From Candidatus Aminicenantota bacterium (lineage in GTDB: Bacteria; Acidobacteriota; Aminicenantia; Aminicenantales; Aminicenantaceae): 64,000 bases of DNA. The translations under genes and the position numbers were made by a program. Below the pieces are notes generated by a model, which did no database searches, was not told the origin of the DNA, and saw nothing but the letters and a program-made list of their open reading frames with translations. Of this stretch, positions 36,358 through 44,969 are shown piece after piece (the stretch's first letter is position 1; every line of letters begins with the position of its first letter). The DNA is taken from positions 1 through 64,000 of the forward strand of contig CP070750.1 in assembly GCA_020348385.1 (NCBI GenBank), given 5' to 3'.

Positions 36358-38658
36358 ATGAAAAAAAGTGTTCTGATAGCGCTCATTGCATGTGTTTATG
36401 TCGGGAGTTTTAGTTTGGTGCTTGCGCAGGATAATGCTACATCGGTTGAGGAGCGGATGAATGCCTGGGAGCACCACTGTAAGCTCAAGGAAGAATCCCC
36501 GTTCAAAGATTTGAAGTGGCGGGTTGTGGGACCGGAGTTTTGCGGGGGGAGAATCGAGGCGATCGCCTGTCATCCTGACGAGCCATACACGGTCTATGTT
36601 GGGGCAGGATCTGGAAATTTGTGGAAGACGAAAAACAACGGGACGACCTGGGAGCCCATATTCGAGAACGAGTCGACTTTTGCCATCGGTTGTGTGACGA
36701 TCGCCCCATCGGACCCGGATATTGTGTGGGTTGGTACCGGGGAAGTTCTAATGGCCAGGAGTTCCTATGCAGGAACCGGGGTTTTCAAATCCACCGATGC
36801 CGGGAAAACATGGCAGAACATGGGACTGTATGATTCCCACCATGTTCCGCAGATCGTGATCGATCCAGAAAATCCGGATGTGGTGTATGTGGCGGCATTG
36901 GGACACAACTATGGCTATAACGAAGAGCGGGGTGTTTACAAGACGATGGATGGGGGAAAGACATGGGAGAAGGTCTTGTACATTTCCGAAAAGGCGGGAA
37001 TCGTGGAGATCGTGATGGATCCCTCAGACAACAAGACTTTGTATGCGGCGGCTTGGGAGAGAGACCGGAAGGCCTGGGACAATGTGATCTGTGGAGAGGG
37101 CAGCGGCTTATACAAAACCACGGACGCGGGAAGGACTTGGCAACGTCTGACAGAGGGACTTCCGATAGGCGAGAATGTCGGCCGTTTCGGGTTGGCCATC
37201 GCGCCCTCGAATCCGAACGTCGTTTATGCGCTCCTGGACAATCATGAGCCGCCGCCTGAAGGAAAGAGGCGTCGCCGGAGAGGCGAGGTCTATCGGTCGG
37301 ACGATAAGGGAAAAACGTGGCGGAAGATGCATGAAGATGGAGTGCCGACAGCCATCGGGTATGATTTTTGCCTCGTGAGGGTTGCACCGGATAATCAGGA
37401 TGAGATATTCGTTTTGGGAAATAAGCTCCTCCATTCGACAGATGGGGGAAAAACGTACGAAGAGGCCGGGGAGACCATCGTCCATGTTTTGTCCCATGAC
37501 ATCCGGGTCAATCATCTGGATATGCACGCGATGTGGATCGATCCGAAAAATCCGGACCGGTTGATTCTCGGGAATGATGGCGGGGTGTACATGTCCTATG
37601 ACAGGGGAGGGACTTGGCTGCACCTGAACAATTTTCCGATCGGGGAGTTTTATGCGGTGTGGGTCGACATGGACGAGCCTTACAACATCTATGGAGGGAC
37701 GCAGGACAATGCGGCTTTGTTCGGACCGAGCACACACAATGTCGAGGACAGGCTGACAAAATATGGCGTGGAAGATCCCTGGAAACATGTCTATCTGGAC
37801 AGGTGGGGTGGTGGGGATAGCTATTTTACTTACCGGGATCCGGTCGATCACGACATTATCTATTACGAGCACCAGTTCGGCGTTTTGCGGCGGAAAAGCA
37901 TGAAGACGGGAGAGACGAAAGACATCATGCCGAAGGCAAAGGAGGACGAGCCTCGCTTGCGTTATAACTGGATGACTCCTTATTTTATCTCCAAGTACGA
38001 TCCATCGACATTGTATTATGCGGCGCACAAGGTCTTTAAATCGCCCAACAGGGGAGACAGCTGGACGTGCATCAGCCCGGACCTGACCACGAATCCCGGC
38101 CCGGAAAGGCAGGGGGATGTTCCTTACGGGACCATCACGATGCTGTCGGAATCGCCCTTCCAGCAGGGACTGATCTATGCCGGGACAGATGACGGGAATG
38201 TCCAGGTGACCAGGGATGACGGCAAAACCTGGGCACTTGTCAGATACGGACTTCCTGCCAAATGGGTGAGCCGGGTGATCGCCTCGCAGCATGAGCTGGG
38301 AACAGTGTACGTGACCTTGACAGGATATCGGGAGGACGATTTCGAGAAGTATGTTTACATGTCTGAAGATTTTGGCAAAACATGGAAATCCATTTCCGGG
38401 AACCTGCCCTCCGAAGGGATAAATGTTATCAGGGAGGATCCCCGCGATAAAAATATCCTGTATGTGGGGACTGAATTAGGGGTATATGTCACGCTTGATG
38501 GAGGGGGAGCTTGGCACTCGCTTTGCAACCACCTGCCGACAACCCCTGTGCACGACTTGGTGATTCATCCCCGTGAGTACGAGCTGGTCATCGCCACCCA
38601 CGGCCGCTCCTTCTTCATCCTAGATGTAAATTCCATAAAAGGGGACGGTTCTATTTAA
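36358..38658 (+). CDS. Secreted BNR/VPS10-like repeat protein, C-terminus altered by a REP element
   Basis: 766 residues with a signal peptide (about 1-23). At least ten Asp-box (S/T-x-D-x-G-x-T-W) motifs are visible: STDAGKTWQ, TMDGGKTWE, TTDAGRTWQ, SDDKGKTWR, STDGGKTYE, SYDRGGTWL, TRDDGKTWA, SEDFGKTWK. These form a sortilin/BNR-type ten-bladed propeller; despite the sialidase-like boxes no glycosidase active site is evident. The sequence runs through THGRSFFILDVNS, then IKGDGSI and TAA, and those last residues and the stop are encoded by the left REP copy of the RAYT unit. Related proteins, from memory, continue well past THGR, so this one is probably shortened. AAGGAA precedes the ATG. Confidence 0.85.
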   Translation: MKKSVLIALIACVYVGSFSLVLAQDNATSVEERMNAWEHHCKLKEESPFKDLKWRVVGPEFCGGRIEAIACHPDEPYTVYVGAGSGNLWKTKNNGTTWEPIFENESTFAIGCVTIAPSDPDIVWVGTGEVLMARSSYAGTGVFKSTDAGKTWQNMGLYDSHHVPQIVIDPENPDVVYVAALGHNYGYNEERGVYKTMDGGKTWEKVLYISEKAGIVEIVMDPSDNKTLYAAAWERDRKAWDNVICGEGSGLYKTTDAGRTWQRLTEGLPIGENVGRFGLAIAPSNPNVVYALLDNHEPPPEGKRRRRRGEVYRSDDKGKTWRKMHEDGVPTAIGYDFCLVRVAPDNQDEIFVLGNKLLHSTDGGKTYEEAGETIVHVLSHDIRVNHLDMHAMWIDPKNPDRLILGNDGGVYMSYDRGGTWLHLNNFPIGEFYAVWVDMDEPYNIYGGTQDNAALFGPSTHNVEDRLTKYGVEDPWKHVYLDRWGGGDSYFTYRDPVDHDIIYYEHQFGVLRRKSMKTGETKDIMPKAKEDEPRLRYNWMTPYFISKYDPSTLYYAAHKVFKSPNRGDSWTCISPDLTTNPGPERQGDVPYGTITMLSESPFQQGLIYAGTDDGNVQVTRDDGKTWALVRYGLPAKWVSRVIASQHELGTVYVTLTGYREDDFEKYVYMSEDFGKTWKSISGNLPSEGINVIREDPRDKNILYVGTELGVYVTLDGGGAWHSLCNHLPTTPVHDLVIHPREYELVIATHGRSFFILDVNSIKGDGSI
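38637..38658. repeat. REP-like element bordering RAYT (left)
   Basis: AAAAGGGGACGGTTCTATTT matches the arms of the copies at 36191 and 62908. It supplies the stop codons of two genes at once: TAA for the plus-strand BNR protein and TAG for the minus-strand transposase. Confidence 0.9.
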
Positions 38659-39337
38659 CAGCTGGATTTTTTTCTTTTGGTCTTCCTTTTTTCTTTTTTG
38701 CATTTGCCACTTCGTACAAACCTTCCATTTTGGAAATGAAATCAAGATTTCCAATGAACAAGTGATTTGCAAACGCATCATGACACACAACTTTTTGATC
38801 CAACACAAAATTCCTGAAGCGTTTCTTTCGTTTCTCGGGACAGGTTGACAGCTCGATGTAAAGTGGGTTGGGAGATAAAATAGTGTCAATATGGCCATTT
38901 GCATAATAATTATAACTGCTAAAAGTATACATTTCGGGAGAGGCAACTAATCCAGCTCTTACTGGATTAAGTTCTATGTATTTCCCACACTGCAAAAGAT
39001 ATATGTCTGTTTCTATTAAATTGCTTTTAAATCTATCTTGCCACATGTGGCCACAATAATCATAAATGTTCTTATAGTAAAAAAAGTATGAAAGATTCAC
39101 TTGTTTCATGAATCTCGAAAGTAGACTTTGAGAGTTGAGCTTAACAATTAGATGCACATGATTGTTCATGAGACAATAGTGTAGTATGTGGACTCTGTTT
39201 TCTTCTTTATATTTTTTAAGCAAACAGTAGTACATTGATTTATCCTGATATTTCGACAGAATAGTCTGCTTGTTGTTTCCACGACACATGATATGCATTG
39301 CCCCATCCTCGGGAATAATTCTTTCGACTCTTGGCAT
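38651..39337 (-). CDS. REP-associated tyrosine transposase (Y1_Tnp family)
   Basis: 228 residues from ATG 39337, with AAAGGAT six bases upstream. The HUH/Y1 signature is complete: HIMCRGNNKQTIL at the start, YCLMNNHVHLIVK with the HxH metal site, and the tyrosine-bearing helix around LLQCGKYIELNPVRAGLV; the ELNPVRA motif is typical of RAYTs. These enzymes cleave single-stranded DNA at REP hairpins. The gene ends inside a REP copy and the basic tail KKKKGRPKEKNPAVK precedes it. The frame is intact, so it may still be active. Its relation to the two hairpin copies in the window is inferred from sequence identity. Confidence 0.9.
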   Translation of the reverse strand: MPRVERIIPEDGAMHIMCRGNNKQTILSKYQDKSMYYCLLKKYKEENRVHILHYCLMNNHVHLIVKLNSQSLLSRFMKQVNLSYFFYYKNIYDYCGHMWQDRFKSNLIETDIYLLQCGKYIELNPVRAGLVASPEMYTFSSYNYYANGHIDTILSPNPLYIELSTCPEKRKKRFRNFVLDQKVVCHDAFANHLFIGNLDFISKMEGLYEVANAKKKKGRPKEKNPAVK

Positions 39338-39417
39338 CATTGATCCTTTGCTTACTACTATAGACGGTGTGGGAAAATGAATTTTCACAAAATGTTGAAA
39401 TTAATAGGAAAATGAAT

Positions 39418-39438
39418 AAATAGAACCGTCCCCTTTTT
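39418..39438. repeat. REP-like element bordering RAYT (right, inverted)
   Basis: AAATAGAACCGTCCCCTTTT is the exact inverse of the left border. It lies upstream of the transposase start and nine bases from the end of the small MetS-like gene. Confidence 0.9.
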
Positions 39439-39446
39439 AATAAAGG

Positions 39447-39542
39447 CTAGTCTTCTTTGGAGGAGAGGTAGAGCGTGTAGATAAAGCCGCCGAGATAAAC
39501 ACTAAAGATAAAAATCATCATTATCAGGGCATCAATAGTCAT
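39447..39542 (-). CDS. metS: MetS-like small subunit of NSS amino-acid importer
   Basis: A 31-residue protein starting at ATG 39542, inside the end of the transporter gene (11-base overlap), with GAGGG six bases upstream. It is a single hydrophobic helix (DALIMMIFIFSVYLGGFIYT) and a short charged end LSSKED. The IMM...GG pattern and position fit the small subunit family of methionine/alanine importers (MetPS, PF16951), in which a tiny helix protein accompanies the NSS symporter. It was found by reading past the transporter stop. Confidence 0.75.
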   Translation of the reverse strand: MTIDALIMMIFIFSVYLGGFIYTLYLSSKED

Positions 39543-41019
39543 GGCTTCCCTCGATTTTATCGTTATTCAAAGCAAGTTTTTTGGTGATGATTTTGTTGAA
39601 TATGATAAAAACGGCGATGGCGATTCCCCATTGAAAAAGCACAGTGCCGACAGAGGCTTTTGCAAAAATATCTAACCAATTATCCGGGTTCGTTTTGTAG
39701 CTGTCCCAGAACCACCAGACCAGCATGGCCACCAATTGGAGGGGCAGGAAAATGGCCACCAAATAATCGAAAGCTTTCCCCAGTTTGACACTGTGTTCAG
39801 AGCTGGTAATAATTTCTTTGCGGAATTTTCTCGGCCCAACTTTCAACACGAGGAATATGAAGAACGACCCGCTAACCATCAACCCCAATCCCCAAACCCA
39901 ATCTTGATTGTTGAAAAATCCTATGCTGATGGCCGAAGGAAATCCAAGGGCAAAACAGGAAATGCCTACGATCGATACTGATTTTTTTCGGGTTAATCCC
40001 GAGTCCATGAAAATACGAGTGATGAGTTCCAATTGCGATATCAATGAAGAAAATGCCGCAAAACAGAGCGCCAAAAAGAAGAGCGCGAGAAAAAAGGAGC
40101 CCGACGGGATTTGCGAAAATAAGGTGGGGATCCATTTGAATGTCAAACCTTCGTTTCCCTGTTTCATGATATCCAACACTTTCTCCTGGGCCATATTTTG
40201 GCCTGCGAAAAAAGCGAAGACCGTCGGGATAACGGCAATGCCCGCTAGGAGAGAAGCGATATTGTTGCCGAATCCCAGACTGGCAGAAGTCAGGAAGGGA
40301 TTTTCTTTTTTTCGTGAGTAGACACCATAGGTCAGCATAAGCCCCCAACCAGCACCGGTAGACCATGCGGCCTGGCTCAGCGCATTGAGCCAGACTTCGA
40401 TGTTCTTCAACTGAGAAAGATTCGGCGAAAAAAGGAAATTCATACCTTGGGCGGCACCTGGAAGGCTCAACGACCGTCCCACGGCTATAAGAAGCAGGAC
40501 AAAAAGAGAAGGGATCAGAATTTTGTTTGCTCTTTCTATTCCCTTGGCGACTCCAAAATAAATGATGGAACAACCAATCACGATGGCTATGAAATGAAAA
40601 ACCACAGGCCCCCAAGAAGAGGTGAAATTTTCCCAATACTGCATGGGCTCTTTTTTGATGAGCCCTTGAAAACATGTGGAGAAGAAGTATTTGATGCACC
40701 ACCCAGTTACCACGGTGTAATAAAATGTGATAGCAGCCGTGACAAAAGCAACAAAAGTTCCCATCCAGGCAAAATTTTTGCCGATCATTTTGCCGAATGA
40801 ACCGATAACGCCCAAGCGTGTTTTTTTTCCGATAGAGAGCTCGATCGTCAAAAGAGGGATGGCCCAGACAAACAAAAAAAACATCCATGCGATAAGGAAA
40901 GCTCCGCCGCCGTATTGGGAGGCGATCCGAGGGAAACGCCATAGATTTCCTGTCCCAACCGCCATGCCCAATCCGGCAAAAATGATCCCCCACCGCGAGA
41001 AGGTTTCGTGCTTTTTCAT
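39532..41019 (-). CDS. Sodium-dependent NSS family amino-acid transporter (MetP-like)
   Basis: 495 residues with about twelve helices. The NSS hallmark GNLWRFPRIASQYGGGAFL lies in helix 1, with the unwound GxAVGTGN sodium/substrate segment just before it. Later features are ITFYYTVVTGWCIKY in helix 3 and SLISQLELITRIFMD in helix 8. These carriers import amino acids with sodium. The overlapping MetS-like gene points to methionine, alanine or similar neutral residues. AAGGGA precedes the ATG. It is the fourth gene of a minus-strand run starting with a D-aminopeptidase, which suggests uptake of products released outside the cell. Confidence 0.9.
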   Translation of the reverse strand: MKKHETFSRWGIIFAGLGMAVGTGNLWRFPRIASQYGGGAFLIAWMFFLFVWAIPLLTIELSIGKKTRLGVIGSFGKMIGKNFAWMGTFVAFVTAAITFYYTVVTGWCIKYFFSTCFQGLIKKEPMQYWENFTSSWGPVVFHFIAIVIGCSIIYFGVAKGIERANKILIPSLFVLLLIAVGRSLSLPGAAQGMNFLFSPNLSQLKNIEVWLNALSQAAWSTGAGWGLMLTYGVYSRKKENPFLTSASLGFGNNIASLLAGIAVIPTVFAFFAGQNMAQEKVLDIMKQGNEGLTFKWIPTLFSQIPSGSFFLALFFLALCFAAFSSLISQLELITRIFMDSGLTRKKSVSIVGISCFALGFPSAISIGFFNNQDWVWGLGLMVSGSFFIFLVLKVGPRKFRKEIITSSEHSVKLGKAFDYLVAIFLPLQLVAMLVWWFWDSYKTNPDNWLDIFAKASVGTVLFQWGIAIAVFIIFNKIITKKLALNNDKIEGSHDY

Positions 41020-41081
41020 GACCAGTCCCTTACTTTACTCATCAGGCTTCCTCGTGTCAACAACATGAGGGAGATACGCCT

Positions 41082-42290
41082 CTATTTTTTTCTGTCAAAC
41101 ACGATTTTGCCATTCACGATAACTTTCTGTGCTTCTCCCCAGGTGTTCAGCGGATGATTTTTCCACAGAACGATATCAGCATCTTTTCCCGGTTCTATGC
41201 TTCCCATACGTTCCGCGACTCCCAGGATTTCTGCGGCATGGAGTGTGACGGCCTTCAAGGCCGCGTCTTCTGGGAGCCCGTGGCTCTTGGCCACAACTCC
41301 CTCTGAGAGGATTGAACGTCCGCCTCGACTGTCGGTGCTGAGTGCAACCTTGACTCCGGCTTTGTGCAGGCTGCCTGCATTTTCAGGAGTGTGGGCAAAC
41401 ATCTCGAATGGGCCGCCGCCTCCCAGGCCCATGATACTCGGTCCCACTACAACTGGAACTCTTGCTTCGGAAAGGAGGTGGGCAATCCTGTATGCTGCGG
41501 ACCCTGAGTCGATGACGAGCTTCAGGTCAAACTCTTCTGCAAGCCGGAGAGCGGTCATGATGTCGTCAGGATTGTTGACAAAACACCGAACTGGGACCTT
41601 GCGATTGAGGGCTTTGGCGATAGACTCATATTTTGTGGCTTCGGCCTCATCCAACTCTTTCCCTTTTTTTTCTTTGCGGAGCCTTTGATATTCTTGAGCC
41701 TGGATAAATTCCTGCCGCAACCTGCCGATCCTGCCCTGGCGTGTGGTCGGCATGTCAAGACCTTTGATTGTGGATTCTCCAAAAGATACGCTCATTCCTG
41801 CCTCGTCATGGACCAGGGCTTCATCTTTGTTTCCGGCAAGTTTCACCACGGCTCCGAATCCCCCGATAAGATCATAAGGTGAAGGTGTGATATAAGTCGC
41901 TGTCACACCACATTTGAGCCAAGGAGAATCCTCAATCGGAGTAAAAAAATCGATGATCTTTCGTTCTGGAACAATATAACGCCTTTTCTCTCTGGGTGGG
42001 CTCACACCAAAACTGGACCGCGCATCGATAATCCCTGGCGTGACGATCAAACCATTGGCATCGACCACTTCAGCATCTTTAGGAATTGCCACATTTTGAC
42101 CCATAGACTGTATTTTGCCATCCTTGAGAACGATTATCCCTTCAGGGATGACTTCTCCCGAGACAGTATGGATTTCGCCTCCTTTAATGACCAAAACATC
42201 CCCTTTTGTCCAGGATCGGACTGGCGTGAATGTGAGGAGGCAAATGCTGATGAAAATCCCCAAATGTTTTTTATCGAGAATTTTTGTCAT
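41082..42290 (-). CDS. Amidohydrolase-family protein lacking metal ligands
   Basis: 402 residues from ATG 42290 (AAAGGA seven bases upstream), with a signal-like N-terminus. The overall imidazolonepropionase-like fold is clear: an N-terminal beta domain (VIKGGEIHTVSGEVIPEG), then LHAAEILGVAERMGSIEPGK, broken at GVA, and DADIVLWKNHPLNTWG. Where the family has the HxH motif (SHSH in the neighbouring paralogue) this protein has DARSSFG; the later histidine sites are NN and DSG. Only the STDS aspartate region resembles the normal site. It is probably a non-catalytic partner of the 42318 protein, 27 bases upstream. In Bacteroidetes, from memory, similar domains occur fused in one chain. Confidence 0.8.
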   Translation of the reverse strand: MTKILDKKHLGIFISICLLTFTPVRSWTKGDVLVIKGGEIHTVSGEVIPEGIIVLKDGKIQSMGQNVAIPKDAEVVDANGLIVTPGIIDARSSFGVSPPREKRRYIVPERKIIDFFTPIEDSPWLKCGVTATYITPSPYDLIGGFGAVVKLAGNKDEALVHDEAGMSVSFGESTIKGLDMPTTRQGRIGRLRQEFIQAQEYQRLRKEKKGKELDEAEATKYESIAKALNRKVPVRCFVNNPDDIMTALRLAEEFDLKLVIDSGSAAYRIAHLLSEARVPVVVGPSIMGLGGGGPFEMFAHTPENAGSLHKAGVKVALSTDSRGGRSILSEGVVAKSHGLPEDAALKAVTLHAAEILGVAERMGSIEPGKDADIVLWKNHPLNTWGEAQKVIVNGKIVFDRKK

Positions 42291-42317
42291 GGCTGAATCC
42301 TTTAAAGGCAATTTGTG

Positions 42318-43601
42318 TTATCTGTAAACTGCAAAAATATTGAAGCCCCTATCCCGGTTATAAACCTCTGTGCCCTCGACGAACACGTGCTCCACCAGAC
42401 TTTCCCAATCGAAGGGAGGGCCGCTGAGAATCAAAAAATCCGCGTCTTTTCCCTGCTCGAGACTTCCGATCCTATCCCCGAGCCGCAATAGCTCTGCTGG
42501 ATTGATGGTGAGGGCGCGGAGAGCCTCAACCTTTGACATGCCCTTCCGCACGAAGAGAGCTGCGCTATTGCGGAGGTAATATTGAGGGCCATCGGGGTGA
42601 TCCTCGTGAAAGCTCAACTTTCCTCCGAGCTCGACAAAGTTCACAGCCCCTTCAAGCCAAGGGCTTTCTCTGTTGGCACCAGAGAATACAGGTCCCAAAC
42701 TCACGGGAATACCGAGATGGGAAAGCTCCTCTGCCAGATCTGTAACGCCGAAGCCGTGGATGATGTACATATCCAGGTCAAATGCCTTTTTCAACTCCAT
42801 GGCGATGCGGATATGCTCTGCTTGGGGAGCGTGAACACCGACAAACCATTCCCGTGTGATGACTTTACTGAGGGCCTCGAGCTTCAGGTCTTTGTTGGGA
42901 ATCTCTGTGCTTTTTCCGGATTTGTAATCTTCCAAGGCCTTCATGTATTCCTGTGCTGCCTTGAGTTTCTCTTGCAGGAGTACTCCCACCTCTTGGTTGT
43001 TTTTTGGGAAATTTCTGCGCCGCTCTGTAGCCCGAATGGCAAACTTCATCCCACCATGAGCGTAAAACATTTCTTCTGCTGTCCCGCCCCGAAGCTTCAT
43101 AACCGCAGCTTGACCGCTGTTCGGGCTTCGGCTTCCCGGGACGACATTCATAGTGGTGATTCCTCCTTCCAGTGCGATAGAGAATGAAACATCGCTTGTG
43201 TCCAGCCCGTCAATAGCTCGACAATGGGCGTTGATGGGTTCCGAGAGTTCGTTGTTGTCAGAACCTGTCACAGGCCCTTTCCAGAGAAGCTTTTGTCCCA
43301 TGTGAGAGTGGCTTTCCACAATCCCAGGGATGATGTGTTTGCCCTGGGCATCGATCACCCGGGCTTCTTCCGGAATAGAAACATCGCTCCCTACTGAAAC
43401 AATCTTATTTGCCTTGACTACCAATACACCTGATGGGATTTCTTTTTGTGTAACAGGATAGATGTGAGCGTTTGTGATGGCGAGAATTTTTTCTTCTCTG
43501 CTTTTGTCTTTGCCGAAAAAAAACACGGCCAAGATTGTCACCAAAAGTAAGATGAAGGCGATTTCTAAAAGTTTTATCTTGAGGGAATTCACTGTAATCA
43601 T
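42318..43601 (-). CDS. Secreted amidohydrolase (imidazolonepropionase-like), metal site intact
   Basis: 427 residues with an N-terminal anchor or signal helix (about 11-29). Metal ligands are present: IVESHSHMG (HxH), VGVHAPQAEH, YIIHG and FHEDHPDG. The C-terminal LTINPAELLRLGDRIGSLEQ, followed by GKDADFLILSG, is the usual tail of cyclic-amide and dipeptide hydrolases. The start is uncertain: GGAGG lies only one base from ATG 43601, while GTG 43592 has a ten-base gap. It lies between an M55 peptidase and its degenerate paralogue, so the substrate may be a peptide or amino-acid derivative. Confidence 0.85.
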   Translation of the reverse strand: MITVNSLKIKLLEIAFILLLVTILAVFFFGKDKSREEKILAITNAHIYPVTQKEIPSGVLVVKANKIVSVGSDVSIPEEARVIDAQGKHIIPGIVESHSHMGQKLLWKGPVTGSDNNELSEPINAHCRAIDGLDTSDVSFSIALEGGITTMNVVPGSRSPNSGQAAVMKLRGGTAEEMFYAHGGMKFAIRATERRRNFPKNNQEVGVLLQEKLKAAQEYMKALEDYKSGKSTEIPNKDLKLEALSKVITREWFVGVHAPQAEHIRIAMELKKAFDLDMYIIHGFGVTDLAEELSHLGIPVSLGPVFSGANRESPWLEGAVNFVELGGKLSFHEDHPDGPQYYLRNSAALFVRKGMSKVEALRALTINPAELLRLGDRIGSLEQGKDADFLILSGPPFDWESLVEHVFVEGTEVYNRDRGFNIFAVYR

Positions 43602-43682
43602 TCCTCCCTTCTGAAATTTAAGTTGTACAGAATTTTAATGCTTTATCAGAACCAGAATTTGTTTTAAATCCCAGAAAAAGTA

Positions 43683-44822
43683 TTAGCGGTAGCCGAAATA
43701 TTTTCTTTTGGTGGCCTTTTTCTCGGGCTTTGTGGGTGGTTTCCAGAGTCCGGACTCCACTTCAACCCAGGTAGATTCAATTTTCTCGCCGTATTCTGTG
43801 TAAATCTTGCTAGCGTTTTCATGGGTGTCGATGACATCTCCGAGAAGTCTGACATAACCTCGGGTGGCCACACCTATCAGTGCTGTTATACCTTCATAGG
43901 CTTCCTGAAAGTCTTCTGCGGTAAATGTTACGGTCTGGTCATTGTAATCGATTCCCGGGACACCCTCCAGTTGATCCAGTCGTGCTGGATACACAGTCCT
44001 TAATTGTGCTTTGATGGGAAGGGTCAAGTGGGTGGCCTTGCTGTTCGGGAGATTTTCTACAGCCCTTTTGGCGGCTTCTCGCATATTCTGGTGCACTTCT
44101 TCAAAAGGAATCAGATCTGCATCGCCGGCACCCTTGGCGGTTTTGACCTTCACGTATTCCAGCCAGTCCATCCATTCCAGTTGCTCTTGCAGTTTGTCAT
44201 CTCCGGATGCAAAGATCACCGGCACATCGGCCCGTCCCCATGAGTAGGCGATGATTTCTGTTTCGTTTATCGACATTTCATTCAGGATCCATTCCATCCC
44301 GATGGTGTAGGTGTGGGCGGCGAAACCTCTCCCCCCGGTTTTGGAATGCATGCACACAACGGCTACGGCATCGTATACTCCTTTCTCTGTCAGCGCGGTA
44401 TAGGCGTCGAACGACTCGTCTTTAGAGACCAATTGGGCACGTTTATCCATCCTGTCGACGAGCATATCGGGGTCGGGATTTCCGCTGCCGTGAGCGTCGA
44501 CAACGTATATCTCATCCGCTCCTCCAGCAAACAATCCATCGATGACAGCGTTGACGTCGTTTGTTAGCCATTCCCGGGCTTTATCATATTCCTCATTTCC
44601 GAAGGAGAGAGATCGCATATCATTCTGGCCGGAAATGCCTTCCATATCATAGTAGACAAGTATTTTGGTTAAACCATCCGTGTCCGGAGCTGGATCAGAC
44701 AAATATCTTCCCATTTTTGGTGCCTCTTCCATGGGTTTATCCTTCTCGGGTGGGCTGCAACAGAAAAGGAAAGATATTGTTAGAATGAAAAAGGAAACAA
44801 CAAAACATTTCTTTGGATTCAT
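43683..44822 (-). CDS. M55 family D-aminopeptidase (DppA-like) lipoprotein
   Basis: 379 residues from ATG 44822 (GGGAGG six bases upstream); an ATG further up has no such site. The lipobox is LFC followed by CSPPEK at about residue 21. DppA landmarks are ILVYYDMEGISG, with the metal-binding D-x-E, DAHGSGN, VCMHSKTGGRGFAAHTY and NETEIIAYSWG. DppA of Bacillus is a zinc D-aminopeptidase forming a decameric ring; the exported, lipid-anchored variant here would act on peptides, perhaps from peptidoglycan, in the periplasm. It is the first gene of the run that leads to the amidohydrolases and the NSS transporter. Confidence 0.85.
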   Translation of the reverse strand: MNPKKCFVVSFFILTISFLFCCSPPEKDKPMEEAPKMGRYLSDPAPDTDGLTKILVYYDMEGISGQNDMRSLSFGNEEYDKAREWLTNDVNAVIDGLFAGGADEIYVVDAHGSGNPDPDMLVDRMDKRAQLVSKDESFDAYTALTEKGVYDAVAVVCMHSKTGGRGFAAHTYTIGMEWILNEMSINETEIIAYSWGRADVPVIFASGDDKLQEQLEWMDWLEYVKVKTAKGAGDADLIPFEEVHQNMREAAKRAVENLPNSKATHLTLPIKAQLRTVYPARLDQLEGVPGIDYNDQTVTFTAEDFQEAYEGITALIGVATRGYVRLLGDVIDTHENASKIYTEYGEKIESTWVEVESGLWKPPTKPEKKATKRKYFGYR

Positions 44823-44969
44823 CTTAGGCCTCCCTACACATTTTGAACAGATGTGCATTTTATCTCTTTTTGTATGAGGTTCGTCAAGATATTTTTCTTT
44901 CACTTGTTTAGTTTTCTTTCTTTGGAATTAAGTAACAGCAAATGTCCCCGCTGGTACCGAATTGAAAGT

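Larger units (their letters stand above)
38637..39438. mobile_element. RAYT unit bounded by inverted REP copies
   Basis: An 802-base segment with the transposase gene inside and inverted copies of GGGGACGGTTCTATTT at each end. This is how REP-associated tyrosine transposases and related IS200/IS605-like elements are usually organised. No flanking target duplication is evident. It separates the end of the BNR-repeat gene from the NSS transporter operon. Confidence 0.8.

Noticed and set aside
37108..38292. Long minus-strand open frame opposite the BNR-repeat gene
   Set aside because: It has no ribosome site, signal or family motif and is the shadow of a strongly supported gene.
36358..38658. 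Sialidase function for the Asp-box protein
   Set aside because: Asp boxes are structural; no arginine triad or Tyr/Glu pair of sialidases could be placed, and sortilin/VPS10-type propellers fit better.
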